Below are positions 25,670-34,306 of a stretch of 64,000 bases of DNA, one piece after another (position 1 is the stretch's first letter; each line of letters starts with the position of its first letter). The stretch spans positions 496,001-560,000 of the forward strand of contig NZ_AUMC01000006.1 in NCBI RefSeq assembly GCF_000443995.1, in the 5' to 3' direction. The notes under the pieces are model-generated. The model saw nothing but the letters and a program-made list of their open reading frames with translations, made no database searches and had not been told where the DNA came from. The position numbers and the translations under genes were made by a program. Source of the stretch: Bacteriovorax sp. BAL6_X (GTDB lineage: Bacteria > Bdellovibrionota > Bacteriovoracia > Bacteriovoracales > Bacteriovoracaceae).

Positions 25670-25879
25670 TTATAGCCCTAGGCGAGCATTCACTTCTTTT
25701 TCGTCTGCTTGACCAGCTTCAATTGAATTTTTAATGACCATTAGGGCCTGTTGACTTAGAAATCTCTTATCTGCTGTTGCTACAGAAAGATCGATATGTT
25801 TTTGCTTATCAATTGTTGAATACTTCACAAGTGGTTTTACGATTTCAATCGCTTCATCAAGCGTTGGTAATTTACTCAC
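25670..25879 (-). CDS. Small cytoplasmic protein of unknown function
   Basis: A 69-residue protein without export signal. It starts with GTG at 25879 behind AAAGGAG at good spacing, which decides the start. The sequence is helical and balanced in charge (LPTLDEAIEIVKPLVKYS, QQALMVIKNSIEAGQADE). No family is recognised. It stands alone on the minus strand, about 150 bp from its neighbours on either side. Confidence 0.6.
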   Translation of the reverse strand: MSKLPTLDEAIEIVKPLVKYSTIDKQKHIDLSVATADKRFLSQQALMVIKNSIEAGQADEKEVNARLGL

Positions 25880-26045
25880 TTTTTACTCCTTTTAAATCTT
25901 TAATAGAAATAAGAATACACGATTTTGATAGGCCCGAAAATAAAAAAAGGTGACAAGATCAATAAAGTTTCTATAAAATTTACTGGAAGACAATAAACAC
26001 ACATAGAAATTTTGAAAGAGTAAAACTAAAACAAAGGATTGTTTA

Positions 26046-27569
26046 ATGATTAAAATCGCAATGTCACGAGCGATGATGGGATTTATTTTTTCTATTATCG
26101 GAATAAGTACTTATGCTCAGAATTATGGCCAAACGGAAATGGACCTACAAGAGCGAATTAACAATTTCTTTGGCATTATTAACGGAAAGTACTATCCATT
26201 TTTATTCTGGGAAATTCCATTTATCAAAATGCCCCTAATATTATTTGTGATGGTTCTCGGTGGACTCTTTTTTACGATTCGTATGGGCTTTATTAATGTT
26301 CGTCTATTTAAACACGCTATAGATGTTATTCGAGGTAAATATGATAATCCGGAAGATGAGGGTGATATTAGTCACTTTCAGGCACTAACTTCGGCACTTT
26401 CTGCTACCGTTGGGCTTGGAAATATTGCTGGTGTGGCCTTAGCTATTGGTAAGGGTGGACCAGGGGTTGTTCTTTGGCTATGGATTATCGCATTCTTTGG
26501 AATGTCGATGAAATTTGCATCATCAACATTTGGTCAAATGTTTAAGCAGAAAACTTCTAATGGTGACATGCTGGGGGGACCAATGGTTTATCTCACTCAG
26601 ATGTTTAAAATGACAAAAGTTGCTTGGATTGGAAAGTATCTTGGAATCTTTTATGCAATTATGACTATTGGTGCCTCATTTGGTGGAGGGAATCTTTTCC
26701 AAGCAAATCAAACCTTTAAGATTATCGCCGATCAACATCCTGACTCATCCCCTTGGGTTGTTGGGATTGTTCTTGCGTTTTTGGCCGGGATTGTTTTAGT
26801 AGGTGGTATTAAGAAAATTGGTAATGTGACTTCAAAATTAGTACCGATAATGTGTGCTTTCTATGTATTTACATGTCTTGCAATTATTTTTTCTAATTAT
26901 CAAAATATTCCACAGATGTTTTCATTAATTTTTAGAGAGGCCATGACACCTGATGCGGCCTTTGGTGGTGCCTTTGCAGTAATGCTCGTTGGTATTCAAA
27001 GAGCATCATTCTCAAATGAAGCCGGGCTAGGCTCTGCGGCCATTGCTCACTCGGCCGCTAAAACAAGTGAGCCTGTTAGAGAAGGTGTTGTTGCAATGAT
27101 AGGTCCAGTTATTGATACACATATTGTTTGTACGATTACTGCTCTTACTCTTCTTATAACTGGTGCTTATGAAAACCCTGATGTTGCTGGCAAGGGTGTT
27201 GAGATGACAGCTTATGCTTTTTCAACACTGGGGGATTGGGCCCCGTATTGTCTACTGATGGCAATTTGTGTCTTTGCGTACTCAACTGTTATTTCTTGGT
27301 CTTATTATGGCGAAAGAGCAACTTTATTTCTATTTGAAAAATCAATTGGATTTAAAAGTGTAAAGATGTACCGTCTTTGTTATGTCTTCATTATTATTAT
27401 AGGGCCAGTTCTTAAGATTGGTCATGTTCTAGACTTTGCAGACTTAATGCTACTTTCAATTGCTTTCCCTAATATTATTGGGATGATTTGTTTTTCTAAT
27501 CTACTTAAAGCAAAAGTGAATGACTATTTAGCACGTTTTAATTCAGGACAAATGAAAACTTATAACTAG
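26046..27569 (+). CDS. Alanine/glycine:cation symporter (AGCS family)
   Basis: Sodium-coupled amino-acid importer in the inner membrane. The 507-residue protein has about ten membrane helices and the AGCS hallmark HFQALTSALSATVGLGNIAG near residue 112, plus the downstream ASFSNEAGLGSAAIAHSAAK motif near residue 318. The N-terminal hydrophobic stretch ending YAQ may be a leader helix. AAGGA lies about 9 bases before the ATG. Alanine or glycine is the usual substrate; the exact one cannot be told from sequence. Confidence 0.93.
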   Translation: MIKIAMSRAMMGFIFSIIGISTYAQNYGQTEMDLQERINNFFGIINGKYYPFLFWEIPFIKMPLILFVMVLGGLFFTIRMGFINVRLFKHAIDVIRGKYDNPEDEGDISHFQALTSALSATVGLGNIAGVALAIGKGGPGVVLWLWIIAFFGMSMKFASSTFGQMFKQKTSNGDMLGGPMVYLTQMFKMTKVAWIGKYLGIFYAIMTIGASFGGGNLFQANQTFKIIADQHPDSSPWVVGIVLAFLAGIVLVGGIKKIGNVTSKLVPIMCAFYVFTCLAIIFSNYQNIPQMFSLIFREAMTPDAAFGGAFAVMLVGIQRASFSNEAGLGSAAIAHSAAKTSEPVREGVVAMIGPVIDTHIVCTITALTLLITGAYENPDVAGKGVEMTAYAFSTLGDWAPYCLLMAICVFAYSTVISWSYYGERATLFLFEKSIGFKSVKMYRLCYVFIIIIGPVLKIGHVLDFADLMLLSIAFPNIIGMICFSNLLKAKVNDYLARFNSGQMKTYN

Positions 27570-27573
27570 AAAT

Positions 27574-27610
27574 AAAAAGGCCCGACTATTATATTTGTGT
27601 CGGGCCTTTG
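27574..27610. terminator. Bidirectional terminator
   Basis: AAAGGCCCGAC at 27576-27586 pairs with GTCGGGCCTTT at 27599-27609. Flanking A- and T-rich bases let it act for both the symporter gene and the convergent NamZ-like gene whose stop is at 27613. Confidence 0.88.
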
Positions 27611-27612
27611 TT

Positions 27613-28797
27613 TTACTTGTATATTTTAATTGATTCGATTTCTTTAAGGTATTGAGCATGGCCTTTTATCTCAAATTCTCGTAGTTCATTCATACTTCCT
27701 AGACGCTCGACCCAGTCTCTTACAAATTCACTTCCATTAATAAGATCAATTGCAAGTTTGCCGAATGCGTACTCATAGTCCTTTGCGTCCCATTCGAACT
27801 TACCACCTAAGGCACGTTTAAATTCTCGACAAAGGTATTGAGAGACTTGCCAGGAATTAAACTCTTTCTCATTTGTGACGTGAATATGAACACCTCCGCA
27901 AGCACTTCCTGCATGCTTATTGAAGGTTGGCATGAAGTTAACTGGACGTAAAATGAAGCTTCCATTATCAATCTCATTAAGCGTTTCTTTTAAAGAATCA
28001 ACAAATGAGTAGGCTTCAATTGATGGATGTCCTACAACTTCAAGAGAGCGAGTTGTTCCTCGGCCCTCACTTAAATTAGTTCCTTCATAAAGAACAGTTC
28101 CACAAAATGTTAGAGACCCCTCAGGTGTAGGAAGATTTGGTGATGGATTAACCCAAGAAAGCTGAGTATCTTTCCATTGCATTGATCTACTTAGGCCTTG
28201 AACTTCAATTACTTCAAGTTCAACATCTATTCCTAACTGCTTCTTTGCAAATTTTGCGTATTCTCCCATAGAAAGACCGTGGCGCTGAGGAATTTCAAGT
28301 GCACCAACAAATGACTTAAATTCAGTCTCTAGAATATTTCCTTCAATCTTATCTAAGCCTACTGGATTTGGTCGATCGAGTATAACAACTTTTATACCTT
28401 CTTTTGCACACTCTTCTAAAAGATAAGTAACCGTTGTGATGTATGTATAGACACGAGTTCCAACATCTTGAAGATCAACAACAAAAGTATCGATACCCGC
28501 AAGCATTTCTTTAGTAGGCTTTCTTGTTTCACTATATAGTGAGTAAACAGGAACTTTAAAGAATGGGTGAGTGTAGTGTTGTGTCTCTACCATATTGTCT
28601 TGCACATCACTTACAAAGCCATGTTGTGGCCCAAATAATTTCTTGAATCGATCTCCAAAAATTTCCTTGAATATAATGGGGGCAACTTTGAATTTCGAAT
28701 CAATACTCGCACTGTGACATAGTAGTGCGATATTTCCTGTTATTTTATTTTGTAAAGTTGCGTCATCTCTAAGACGCTCTAGTCCAATTTTTATCAT
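27613..28797 (-). CDS. namZ: DUF1343 / NamZ-type exo-beta-N-acetylmuramidase
   Basis: Full-length (394 residues) DUF1343 protein. Conserved segments are FGPQHGF near residue 55, DVGTRVYTYITT near residue 110, ILDRPNPVG near residue 140, WVNPSPNLPT and YEGTNLSEGRGTTRSLEVVG. Bacillus subtilis NamZ of this family releases terminal MurNAc from peptidoglycan fragments. Here no signal peptide is seen: the protein starts MIKIGLERLRDD, so it should act on imported muropeptides in the cytoplasm or leave by another route. Cell-wall recycling or prey-wall use is an inference. Confidence 0.9.
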   Translation of the reverse strand: MIKIGLERLRDDATLQNKITGNIALLCHSASIDSKFKVAPIIFKEIFGDRFKKLFGPQHGFVSDVQDNMVETQHYTHPFFKVPVYSLYSETRKPTKEMLAGIDTFVVDLQDVGTRVYTYITTVTYLLEECAKEGIKVVILDRPNPVGLDKIEGNILETEFKSFVGALEIPQRHGLSMGEYAKFAKKQLGIDVELEVIEVQGLSRSMQWKDTQLSWVNPSPNLPTPEGSLTFCGTVLYEGTNLSEGRGTTRSLEVVGHPSIEAYSFVDSLKETLNEIDNGSFILRPVNFMPTFNKHAGSACGGVHIHVTNEKEFNSWQVSQYLCREFKRALGGKFEWDAKDYEYAFGKLAIDLINGSEFVRDWVERLGSMNELREFEIKGHAQYLKEIESIKIYK

Positions 28798-28873
28798 AAT
28801 ATATTTCCTTATTTGTCATATTTTATGGGCCTTTTTGACGAGTTGCAAGCTATTAAAATTGTACTTCATTCTG

Positions 28874-28879
28874 TATAAT
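28874..28879 (+). promoter_or_regulatory. Putative -10 box upstream of thyA
   Basis: A consensus TATAAT lies 53 bp before the thyA ATG. No good -35 stands at 17 bp (TATTAA is there), so the assignment is weak. Confidence 0.35.
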
Positions 28880-28931
28880 TAACTTTAGACAAAACACACA
28901 AAATTTCGCACAAACCTAGGGAGACACACGG

Positions 28932-29729
28932 ATGAGACAATACTTAGATCTAATGAAACACGTGCTAGAAAATGGTCAGAAAAAAGAAGACCGTACTGGT
29001 ACAGGGACTATTTCAGTTTTTGGTTACCAAGCTCGCTATAACTTAGAAGAAGGTTTTCCATTAGTGACAACTAAGAAGTGTCACCTTCGTTCAATTATTC
29101 ATGAACTCCTTTGGTTTCTAAAGGGTGATACAAATATTGCATACCTCAAAGAAAATAAAGTTCGTATTTGGGATGAGTGGGCGGATGAAAATGGCGACCT
29201 TGGCCCTGTCTATGGATATCAGTGGCGTCACTGGAAAACTCCAAATGGTGAAGAGGTCGATCAGGTTGCAAACTTAGTTAAGGGCCTAAAAGAAAACCCT
29301 TTCTCTCGTCGTCATATTTTAACGGCGTGGAACCCTGCCGATGTTGATAATATGGCCTTACCACCATGTCATTCGTTTATTCAATTCTATGTTTCTCCTG
29401 ATATGAAATTGTCTTGTCAGCTTTATCAAAGATCTGCAGATATCTTCTTAGGTGTACCATTTAATATTGCTTCTTACGCACTAATGACTATGATGCTTGC
29501 TCAAGTTTGTGACTTAAAGCTAGGTGATTTTGTCCATACAATGGGAGATGCTCACCTTTATTTAAATCATATTGAACAAGCACAACTTCAACTGACTCGT
29601 GAACCACATGCACTTCCTACAATGAAGATCAATCCTGACGTTAAGTCGATATTTGATTTTAAATATGAAGACTTCACTTTAGAGAATTATGAGGCCCATC
29701 CACATATTAAAGGTGAGGTATCAGTTTGA
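28932..29729 (+). CDS. thyA: Thymidylate synthase
   Basis: Folate-dependent conversion of dUMP to dTMP. The 265-residue product is standard ThyA, with the catalytic Cys146 in [11 protein letters not shown], Arg-rich phosphate binding (SRRHIL), [18 protein letters not shown] and [15 protein letters not shown] precedes the ATG. The stop overlaps the folA TTG start (TTGA), so the dihydrofolate made by ThyA and its reductase are produced from one message. Confidence 0.97.
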   Translation: MRQYLDLMKHVLENGQKKEDRTGTGTISVFGYQARYNLEEGFPLVTTKKCHLRSIIHELLWFLKGDTNIAYLKENKVRIWDEWADENGDLGPVYGYQWRHWKTPNGEEVDQVANLVKGLKENPFSRRHILTAWNPADVDNMALPPCHSFIQFYVSPDMKLSCQLYQRSADIFLGVPFNIASYALMTMMLAQVCDLKLGDFVHTMGDAHLYLNHIEQAQLQLTREPHALPTMKINPDVKSIFDFKYEDFTLENYEAHPHIKGEVSV

Positions 29730-30214
29730 TTCTCTCTTTGATCGTTGGAATAGGGAAAAATCGCGAAATAGGTAAGGGCAACGATTTGCTTTGGCATATT
29801 AGCGAGGATCTTAAAAATTTCAAAAAAATAACTAGTGGCAAGCCGATTATCATGGGGCGAAAGACTTTTGATTCAATCGGCAGGCCTCTGCCAAAGAGAC
29901 GAAATATCATCATTTCCCGCGACCCTTCACTTAATATTGAAGGTTGTGAAGTCTTTACTGATCCCGATGCTGTTTTAAATGAACTTAAACAGGCCGGGGT
30001 TGAAGAGGCCGTTGTTATTGGTGGATCGTTTATCTATGAATACTATCTTCCAAAAGTTGATCGCATCTACTTAACTGAAGTCGAGTTTGAAGGTGATGCC
30101 GATGTGTTCTTTCCTAAATTTGATCGAAGTGAATTTAGTGTGAGTGATGAGGCGTACTTTGAAGAAACAGAGAATTCCCCAGCTTGGAAATTCTCTGTCT
30201 TAAATCGATTATAA
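29726..30214 (+). CDS. folA: Dihydrofolate reductase
   Basis: NADPH-dependent reduction of dihydrofolate, regenerating the cofactor used by ThyA. The 162-residue protein has the family order [20 protein letters not shown], catalytic acid Asp28 (SEDLKNFK), [28 protein letters not shown] and [13 protein letters not shown]. The start is TTG at 29726, overlapping the thyA TGA by four bases, with GAGG about 8 bases upstream. It converges on the next gene with a single base between stops. Confidence 0.96.
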   Translation: MILSLIVGIGKNREIGKGNDLLWHISEDLKNFKKITSGKPIIMGRKTFDSIGRPLPKRRNIIISRDPSLNIEGCEVFTDPDAVLNELKQAGVEEAVVIGGSFIYEYYLPKVDRIYLTEVEFEGDADVFFPKFDRSEFSVSDEAYFEETENSPAWKFSVLNRL

Positions 30215-30215
30215 T

Positions 30216-31835
30216 CTACTTAATTAAAGTGCTATCTTTCATAAGTTGAGCAAAGTTTTCATTGAGATTCTTTGCTACTTCTTTTCCGTCGTGAATAAGA
30301 AGAATAGTCGTAAACGATTTCTCATCTCCTACTTTTTCACCAACATTGTCAGGTGAAATAGTATAGCGACCGGCCGCTTTAGCAACAGGCCACTCCATAT
30401 CATCAAATGTTACGTAGGCAAGCTCCGAGCAAACGATTCTTTCATCTGTTTCAACATCGAAGTTAAAGTCATATACTTTACCTACTTGCTTAAAGGCATT
30501 TATCAGATAGTCTTGTTTTTGTTCGCGAGTAAGCTCTTTCTGGTAGCGAACTGCTGCAAGATCATCAATATCCATAAAGTGATGTAGGGTGTTGTATTGA
30601 ACGCCAGGCCTTAGGGCCTCAATAATTCTCTTTCCTTTATTTTCAATCTCATCATGGAATGGCACTACTTCAGGGTGATCCCAGATTCCTAGCTCTTGTA
30701 GCTGCGACTTATTTCCCGTCCAAATAGCAACGTGCCCCCAGTGGCCAGGTATAAATTTATCAGTAAGCCTAAATGGAGTCTTTTCTAGTAAGACATCAAG
30801 AGGTTCAAGTTGTGATTCAAGCTCCTGAATTCTTTCGGGTGTTGGATCATAAAGTTTTCCACGTCTTGTTTGAACAAGTCCGGCAGTATTTCCAAAACCT
30901 TTAGAGACAATGTGGGTAGCATTATTCTTACCTTCTTTGAAATAGTCTCCAATATAGCGCCAGATCATTGAAAGCTTTCGACCAAGTATGCCCTTTTTAA
31001 ATTCTTTATTCACCTTTTCAAAACTCTGCGATGATTGAATAAGTGAATCAAGGTAGTAGTTTGCTCTATCTGGTACAACTTTATTATCATAGTCAAATTT
31101 TAGTAGCTTCTGATAGATCTCTAGGCCTCGTTCAATACGATTATAATTATCGTATTTATTGTAACTAAATGTAATTTTTGCGAGTTGGTTTTTTAATTCT
31201 GCATTATCGTAGTTGATAAGGTGTCGAATTTTTTTCATTTCTTGAATTTGAGATAGAACAATCATGTAGTTATCGTACATTACAAGAGATGTGGCGATGG
31301 CCATTTTCATATCATAGATTAATGCTTTACCAAGTTCATCGGTAGGATTAATCGTAATTTCTTTATACTTTTGCCAACGAAAGTTTTCGTTAGCACTTCT
31401 TTTTTGGGCGTGACTTCTTCTTACTTTTTTCTTCTTGTTTAAAACTTCTGAAGGACGATCCTTAACAATGTAAATTTCATTATACTTGTCGACAACCCAT
31501 TTTACTTCTTCAATTTTTGGCCATACGGAGTCTCTAAAACGCTTATAGGTCTCAGTTCCTTCTTCATGCATTGTTGTGATCTGATTACTTCTAAGAACTT
31601 TTTGTTCTTGAATATCGATGATGAAATCGATGGCCTTGTGTCTCCACACAAGAATTTCTTCAATTCTATTTTGATAATTCTCTAGCTCTTCATGATCATA
31701 GTAGGTTTCAATTTCCGGTCCATAGAGGCTAACAGAGGAGATCTTTCTATTATTGATATTTGCATAGTCTTTACTACAGCTTGTAACAAAGATACTTGTT
31801 GCCATAATAGCAACAATGGCGCTTTTTCTTATCAC
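30216..31835 (-). CDS. Lipoprotein with YiiX-type permuted papain-like amidase domain
   Basis: A 539-residue protein with a canonical lipoprotein signal (IFVTSC, lipid Cys20). The first about 330 residues are helical and charged. The C-terminal domain has the permuted NlpC/P60 order, with His first (GHWGHVAIWTG near residue 370) and the Cys later (IVCSELAYV near residue 468) after a KVYDFNFD segment, as in YiiX/YaeF proteins. These are thiol hydrolases of peptide or acyl-amide bonds. An envelope role, perhaps on peptidoglycan or lipids, is inferred. The long N-terminal region is unexplained. Confidence 0.82.
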   Translation of the reverse strand: MIRKSAIVAIMATSIFVTSCSKDYANINNRKISSVSLYGPEIETYYDHEELENYQNRIEEILVWRHKAIDFIIDIQEQKVLRSNQITTMHEEGTETYKRFRDSVWPKIEEVKWVVDKYNEIYIVKDRPSEVLNKKKKVRRSHAQKRSANENFRWQKYKEITINPTDELGKALIYDMKMAIATSLVMYDNYMIVLSQIQEMKKIRHLINYDNAELKNQLAKITFSYNKYDNYNRIERGLEIYQKLLKFDYDNKVVPDRANYYLDSLIQSSQSFEKVNKEFKKGILGRKLSMIWRYIGDYFKEGKNNATHIVSKGFGNTAGLVQTRRGKLYDPTPERIQELESQLEPLDVLLEKTPFRLTDKFIPGHWGHVAIWTGNKSQLQELGIWDHPEVVPFHDEIENKGKRIIEALRPGVQYNTLHHFMDIDDLAAVRYQKELTREQKQDYLINAFKQVGKVYDFNFDVETDERIVCSELAYVTFDDMEWPVAKAAGRYTISPDNVGEKVGDEKSFTTILLIHDGKEVAKNLNENFAQLMKDSTLIK

Positions 31836-31930
31836 AATAACTCCCTCGTACTCTTAGATATTAAATATTTATCGGCTTATAGAGGAGAGAAATTTAGTCA
31901 GTTATTTTAGAACTCCGTTATTTCGGTAGT

Positions 31931-32506
31931 TTATAGAATTTTTTTACCAAATCCTTCTAAGATTTTTGAAAGAGAGATTAGTGGTAGGCCTATAATCGAT
32001 GAGTGATCCGGGCACTCAATAGTGTCAAAAAGAGCGATACCTAGTGTCTCTAATTTATAAGCACCACAGCTCCATAAAGGCTCATCTATATCAATATAGC
32101 GCTTGATTTGATCATCAGTAAGACGCTTCATTGTCATTTTTGAAACAACGGTTTCGATAACTTGTTTATCTCTTGTGATAACAGCAATACTTGTAATTAA
32201 CTCGTGAGTTTGACCTTGAAGGCGTTTGAGGTGATTAAATGCATTCTGAGGTGTTTCTGGCTTGTTAAAGATTTCTCCATTAAAGTTTAGCACTTGGTCA
32301 CCACCAATAATAATTGCATCTTGATTTGTTTTAAGAACCTCTTGCGCCTTTTGCAGCGAGAGTTCTCGTGAGACCTCAAATGGAGTAAGGCCTTGAGTTT
32401 TTATGGCCTCTTCATCAATATTAGGAGAAATACTTGTAAACTCTAGGCCCAATTGTTTTAGTTGTGCCTGGCGAAATTGTGATGAACTTCCTAAGATTAA
32501 TTGCAT
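31931..32506 (-). CDS. yceF: Maf-family nucleotide pyrophosphatase, YceF type
   Basis: House-cleaning hydrolase of non-canonical nucleotides (m7GTP for YceF-type). 191 residues with the N-terminal LGSSSQFRQAQL loop, catalytic GGDQVL near residue 69, and SIIGLPLISL near the end. The YceF-like region is DIDEPLWSCGAYKLETLG, corresponding to the GAFKSEG segment of YceF rather than the Maf dTTPase signature. A substrate assignment to m7GTP is therefore an inference. Confidence 0.88.
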   Translation of the reverse strand: MQLILGSSSQFRQAQLKQLGLEFTSISPNIDEEAIKTQGLTPFEVSRELSLQKAQEVLKTNQDAIIIGGDQVLNFNGEIFNKPETPQNAFNHLKRLQGQTHELITSIAVITRDKQVIETVVSKMTMKRLTDDQIKRYIDIDEPLWSCGAYKLETLGIALFDTIECPDHSSIIGLPLISLSKILEGFGKKIL

Positions 32507-32599
32507 TTTTTACTCCAATAACGATTTTATCTAACTTAGCAAATCTATCACGCTTGGGCCATTCATGTTATAATTACTCAAACTTTATTGAGGTATTGT

Positions 32600-33454
32600 A
32601 TGTCTGATAATAATGAAAAAAATAAGATTAAACCTAGTGAATTTCCATATCTTCATGGCTTTGATAAGGCCGAACAAGATCGTCTACGTGCCCAGGCCCG
32701 TTTTGCAGAACAAACTGTATATAAGGATGTGAATCTTTCAAGAATAAAAGAATTGATAGAGATTGGTAGTGGTGTTGGTGCTCAAACTGAAATTCTTCTT
32801 AGAAGGTTTCCTGATATGCATATTACTTGTGTTGATAGAAGCGAGCATCAATTGGCTTCAGCGCAAGAATTTCTTGGGAATACCCTAAATGGTGCATTTA
32901 AAGATCGTTTTGAGCTTCACCAAATGGATGCAACAAACTTAACTTTTGATTCGAGAAAATTTGATGGCGCATTTTTGTGTTGGATTTTAGAGCATGTTCC
33001 TGAGCCTGCAAAAGTTCTTTCTGAAGCAAGGCGAGTACTAAGGCCAGGGGGTCGCATTTATATTACGGAAGTTATGAACTCTAGTTTCTTACTAGATCCA
33101 TATTCACCTAATACTTGGAAATACTGGCAGGCCTTTAATGATTACCAATATGATATGGGTGGAGATCCATTTATTGGAGCTAAACTTGGAAACCTGCTAA
33201 TGCAACAAGGTTTTAGAAATATTAAGGTGGAGTCTAAAACATGGCACCTTGATAACCGACGTCCTGATAAGAGAAAAGAATTTATCGATTACTGGTGTGA
33301 GCTTCTTCTTTCTGCAGCTCCTCAGCTTGTAAAAGAAGGCCGAGTGGATCAAGAGACTGTTGATGAAATGAGAGTTGAGCTTAAGAAAGTATCAAATGAT
33401 CCAAACGCTGTTTTCTACTATAGTTTTGTTCAGGCCAGCGCTAACGCCAACTAA
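32600..33454 (+). CDS. Class I SAM-dependent methyltransferase
   Basis: 284 residues from ATG 32600, which has GAGG eight bases upstream; a TTG at 32588 is rejected. The SAM-binding motifs are LIEIGSGVGAQTEILL, ITCVDRSEHQLASA and AFLCWILEHVPEPAKVLSEA, with RVLRPGGRIYITEV for motif III. The substrate is unknown; the fold resembles small-molecule methyltransferases. It stands alone between minus-strand genes. Confidence 0.88.
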   Translation: MSDNNEKNKIKPSEFPYLHGFDKAEQDRLRAQARFAEQTVYKDVNLSRIKELIEIGSGVGAQTEILLRRFPDMHITCVDRSEHQLASAQEFLGNTLNGAFKDRFELHQMDATNLTFDSRKFDGAFLCWILEHVPEPAKVLSEARRVLRPGGRIYITEVMNSSFLLDPYSPNTWKYWQAFNDYQYDMGGDPFIGAKLGNLLMQQGFRNIKVESKTWHLDNRRPDKRKEFIDYWCELLLSAAPQLVKEGRVDQETVDEMRVELKKVSNDPNAVFYYSFVQASANAN

Positions 33455-33466
33455 TTCATTATTTTA

Positions 33467-33492
33467 TGGCCCGTCTATTCTGTAGACGGCCA
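33467..33492. terminator. Hairpin between convergent genes
   Basis: ATGGC(C)CGTCTA at 33466-33477 pairs with TAGACGGCCAT at 33483-33493 with one bulged base. No U-run follows on either strand, so terminator function is uncertain. Confidence 0.4.
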
Positions 33493-33555
33493 TCTCTACA
33501 ATTAAAGAATGCTTGGACTTAGAGGGAGTAAAATCTGAGCATTTGAAGCTTCTTG

Positions 33556-34206
33556 CTAGTTGGCCCAAATAAAGCGTTTAATTTTCCTAATCCCTTCTTC
33601 TTGGAATCTCTGCATTGCTTTAGAACTAGATTCATTAATCAGTTTAAGTGACGGGCCGTGATCTTTTGTTTCTTTCTTATGAATCGCATAAGGTGGGCCA
33701 AAGTCACGTGAACCATCATGGTCCATTGTTATTAGTAGAGTCTTTGTTTCTTCTTGGATTAATCTCTTTATTGTAGGGTAGTACTTTTGCTCTCTCATAC
33801 ACTTTGGAAGGGCGACATTTGAAGCACGGTCATAGAGATAGTCAATTCTTCCTAAGTCTTTAATCTTAAAAAAGTCTTTATTATGAATTTCGATCTGGCC
33901 ATCTTTTGAAGTATAGACACTATCAACTAAATCAAATTCAATTTCATTTTCTTTAAAAAACTGTTCTACAGGCTCTTTTACAACTTCAACGCCAATAACT
34001 TTTGCGCCCTTATTTGCAAGATAGAGCATATCAAGGGACTTTCCACATAGGGGAATTAGAGCGATTTTACCGTTAAGATCGAGATCTTTAAAGTAGTCAA
34101 TCATGGCCTGGTTATATTCACTTTGATGGAATCCTGTGAAACCTTTGTCCCAACCTTCTTGCCAAAACTTGGCGTTATCTTGTTTTTGATTTGTTTCAAT
34201 TTTCAT
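33556..34206 (-). CDS. tpm: Thiopurine S-methyltransferase family protein
   Basis: 216 residues matching bacterial TPMT: NAKFWQEGWDKGFTGFHQ at the N-terminus, PLCGKSLDMLYLANKG for SAM motif I, VIGVEVVKEPVEQFF, and YDRASNVALP. In other bacteria the family methylates thiopurines, selenium or tellurium compounds; the natural substrate here is unknown. It lies downstream of nrdA on the same strand but beyond a hairpin. Confidence 0.9.
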   Translation of the reverse strand: MKIETNQKQDNAKFWQEGWDKGFTGFHQSEYNQAMIDYFKDLDLNGKIALIPLCGKSLDMLYLANKGAKVIGVEVVKEPVEQFFKENEIEFDLVDSVYTSKDGQIEIHNKDFFKIKDLGRIDYLYDRASNVALPKCMREQKYYPTIKRLIQEETKTLLITMDHDGSRDFGPPYAIHKKETKDHGPSLKLINESSSKAMQRFQEEGIRKIKRFIWAN

Positions 34207-34226
34207 AGTGATGCTCTAAATGTAGT

Positions 34227-34256
34227 GAGGGGCCAAATCCCTTGGCCCCTCTTTCT
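34227..34256 (-). terminator. Hairpin after nrdA
   Basis: GAGGGGCCAA at 34227-34236 pairs with TTGGCCCCTC at 34242-34251. The stem is strong. The T-rich side lies to the right (+ strand), so on the minus strand it lacks a U-run and may terminate nrdA only weakly. Confidence 0.55.
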
Positions 34257-34306
34257 AGCACTTCGATTCAACCGGAGTTGGATCAAATTTAATTTTATTG
34301 TAACTT

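Noticed and set aside
30216-31835. YiiX-like protein as ordinary NlpC/P60 endopeptidase
   Set aside because: The His motif precedes the Cys motif, the permuted order, so standard NlpC/P60 function should not be assumed.
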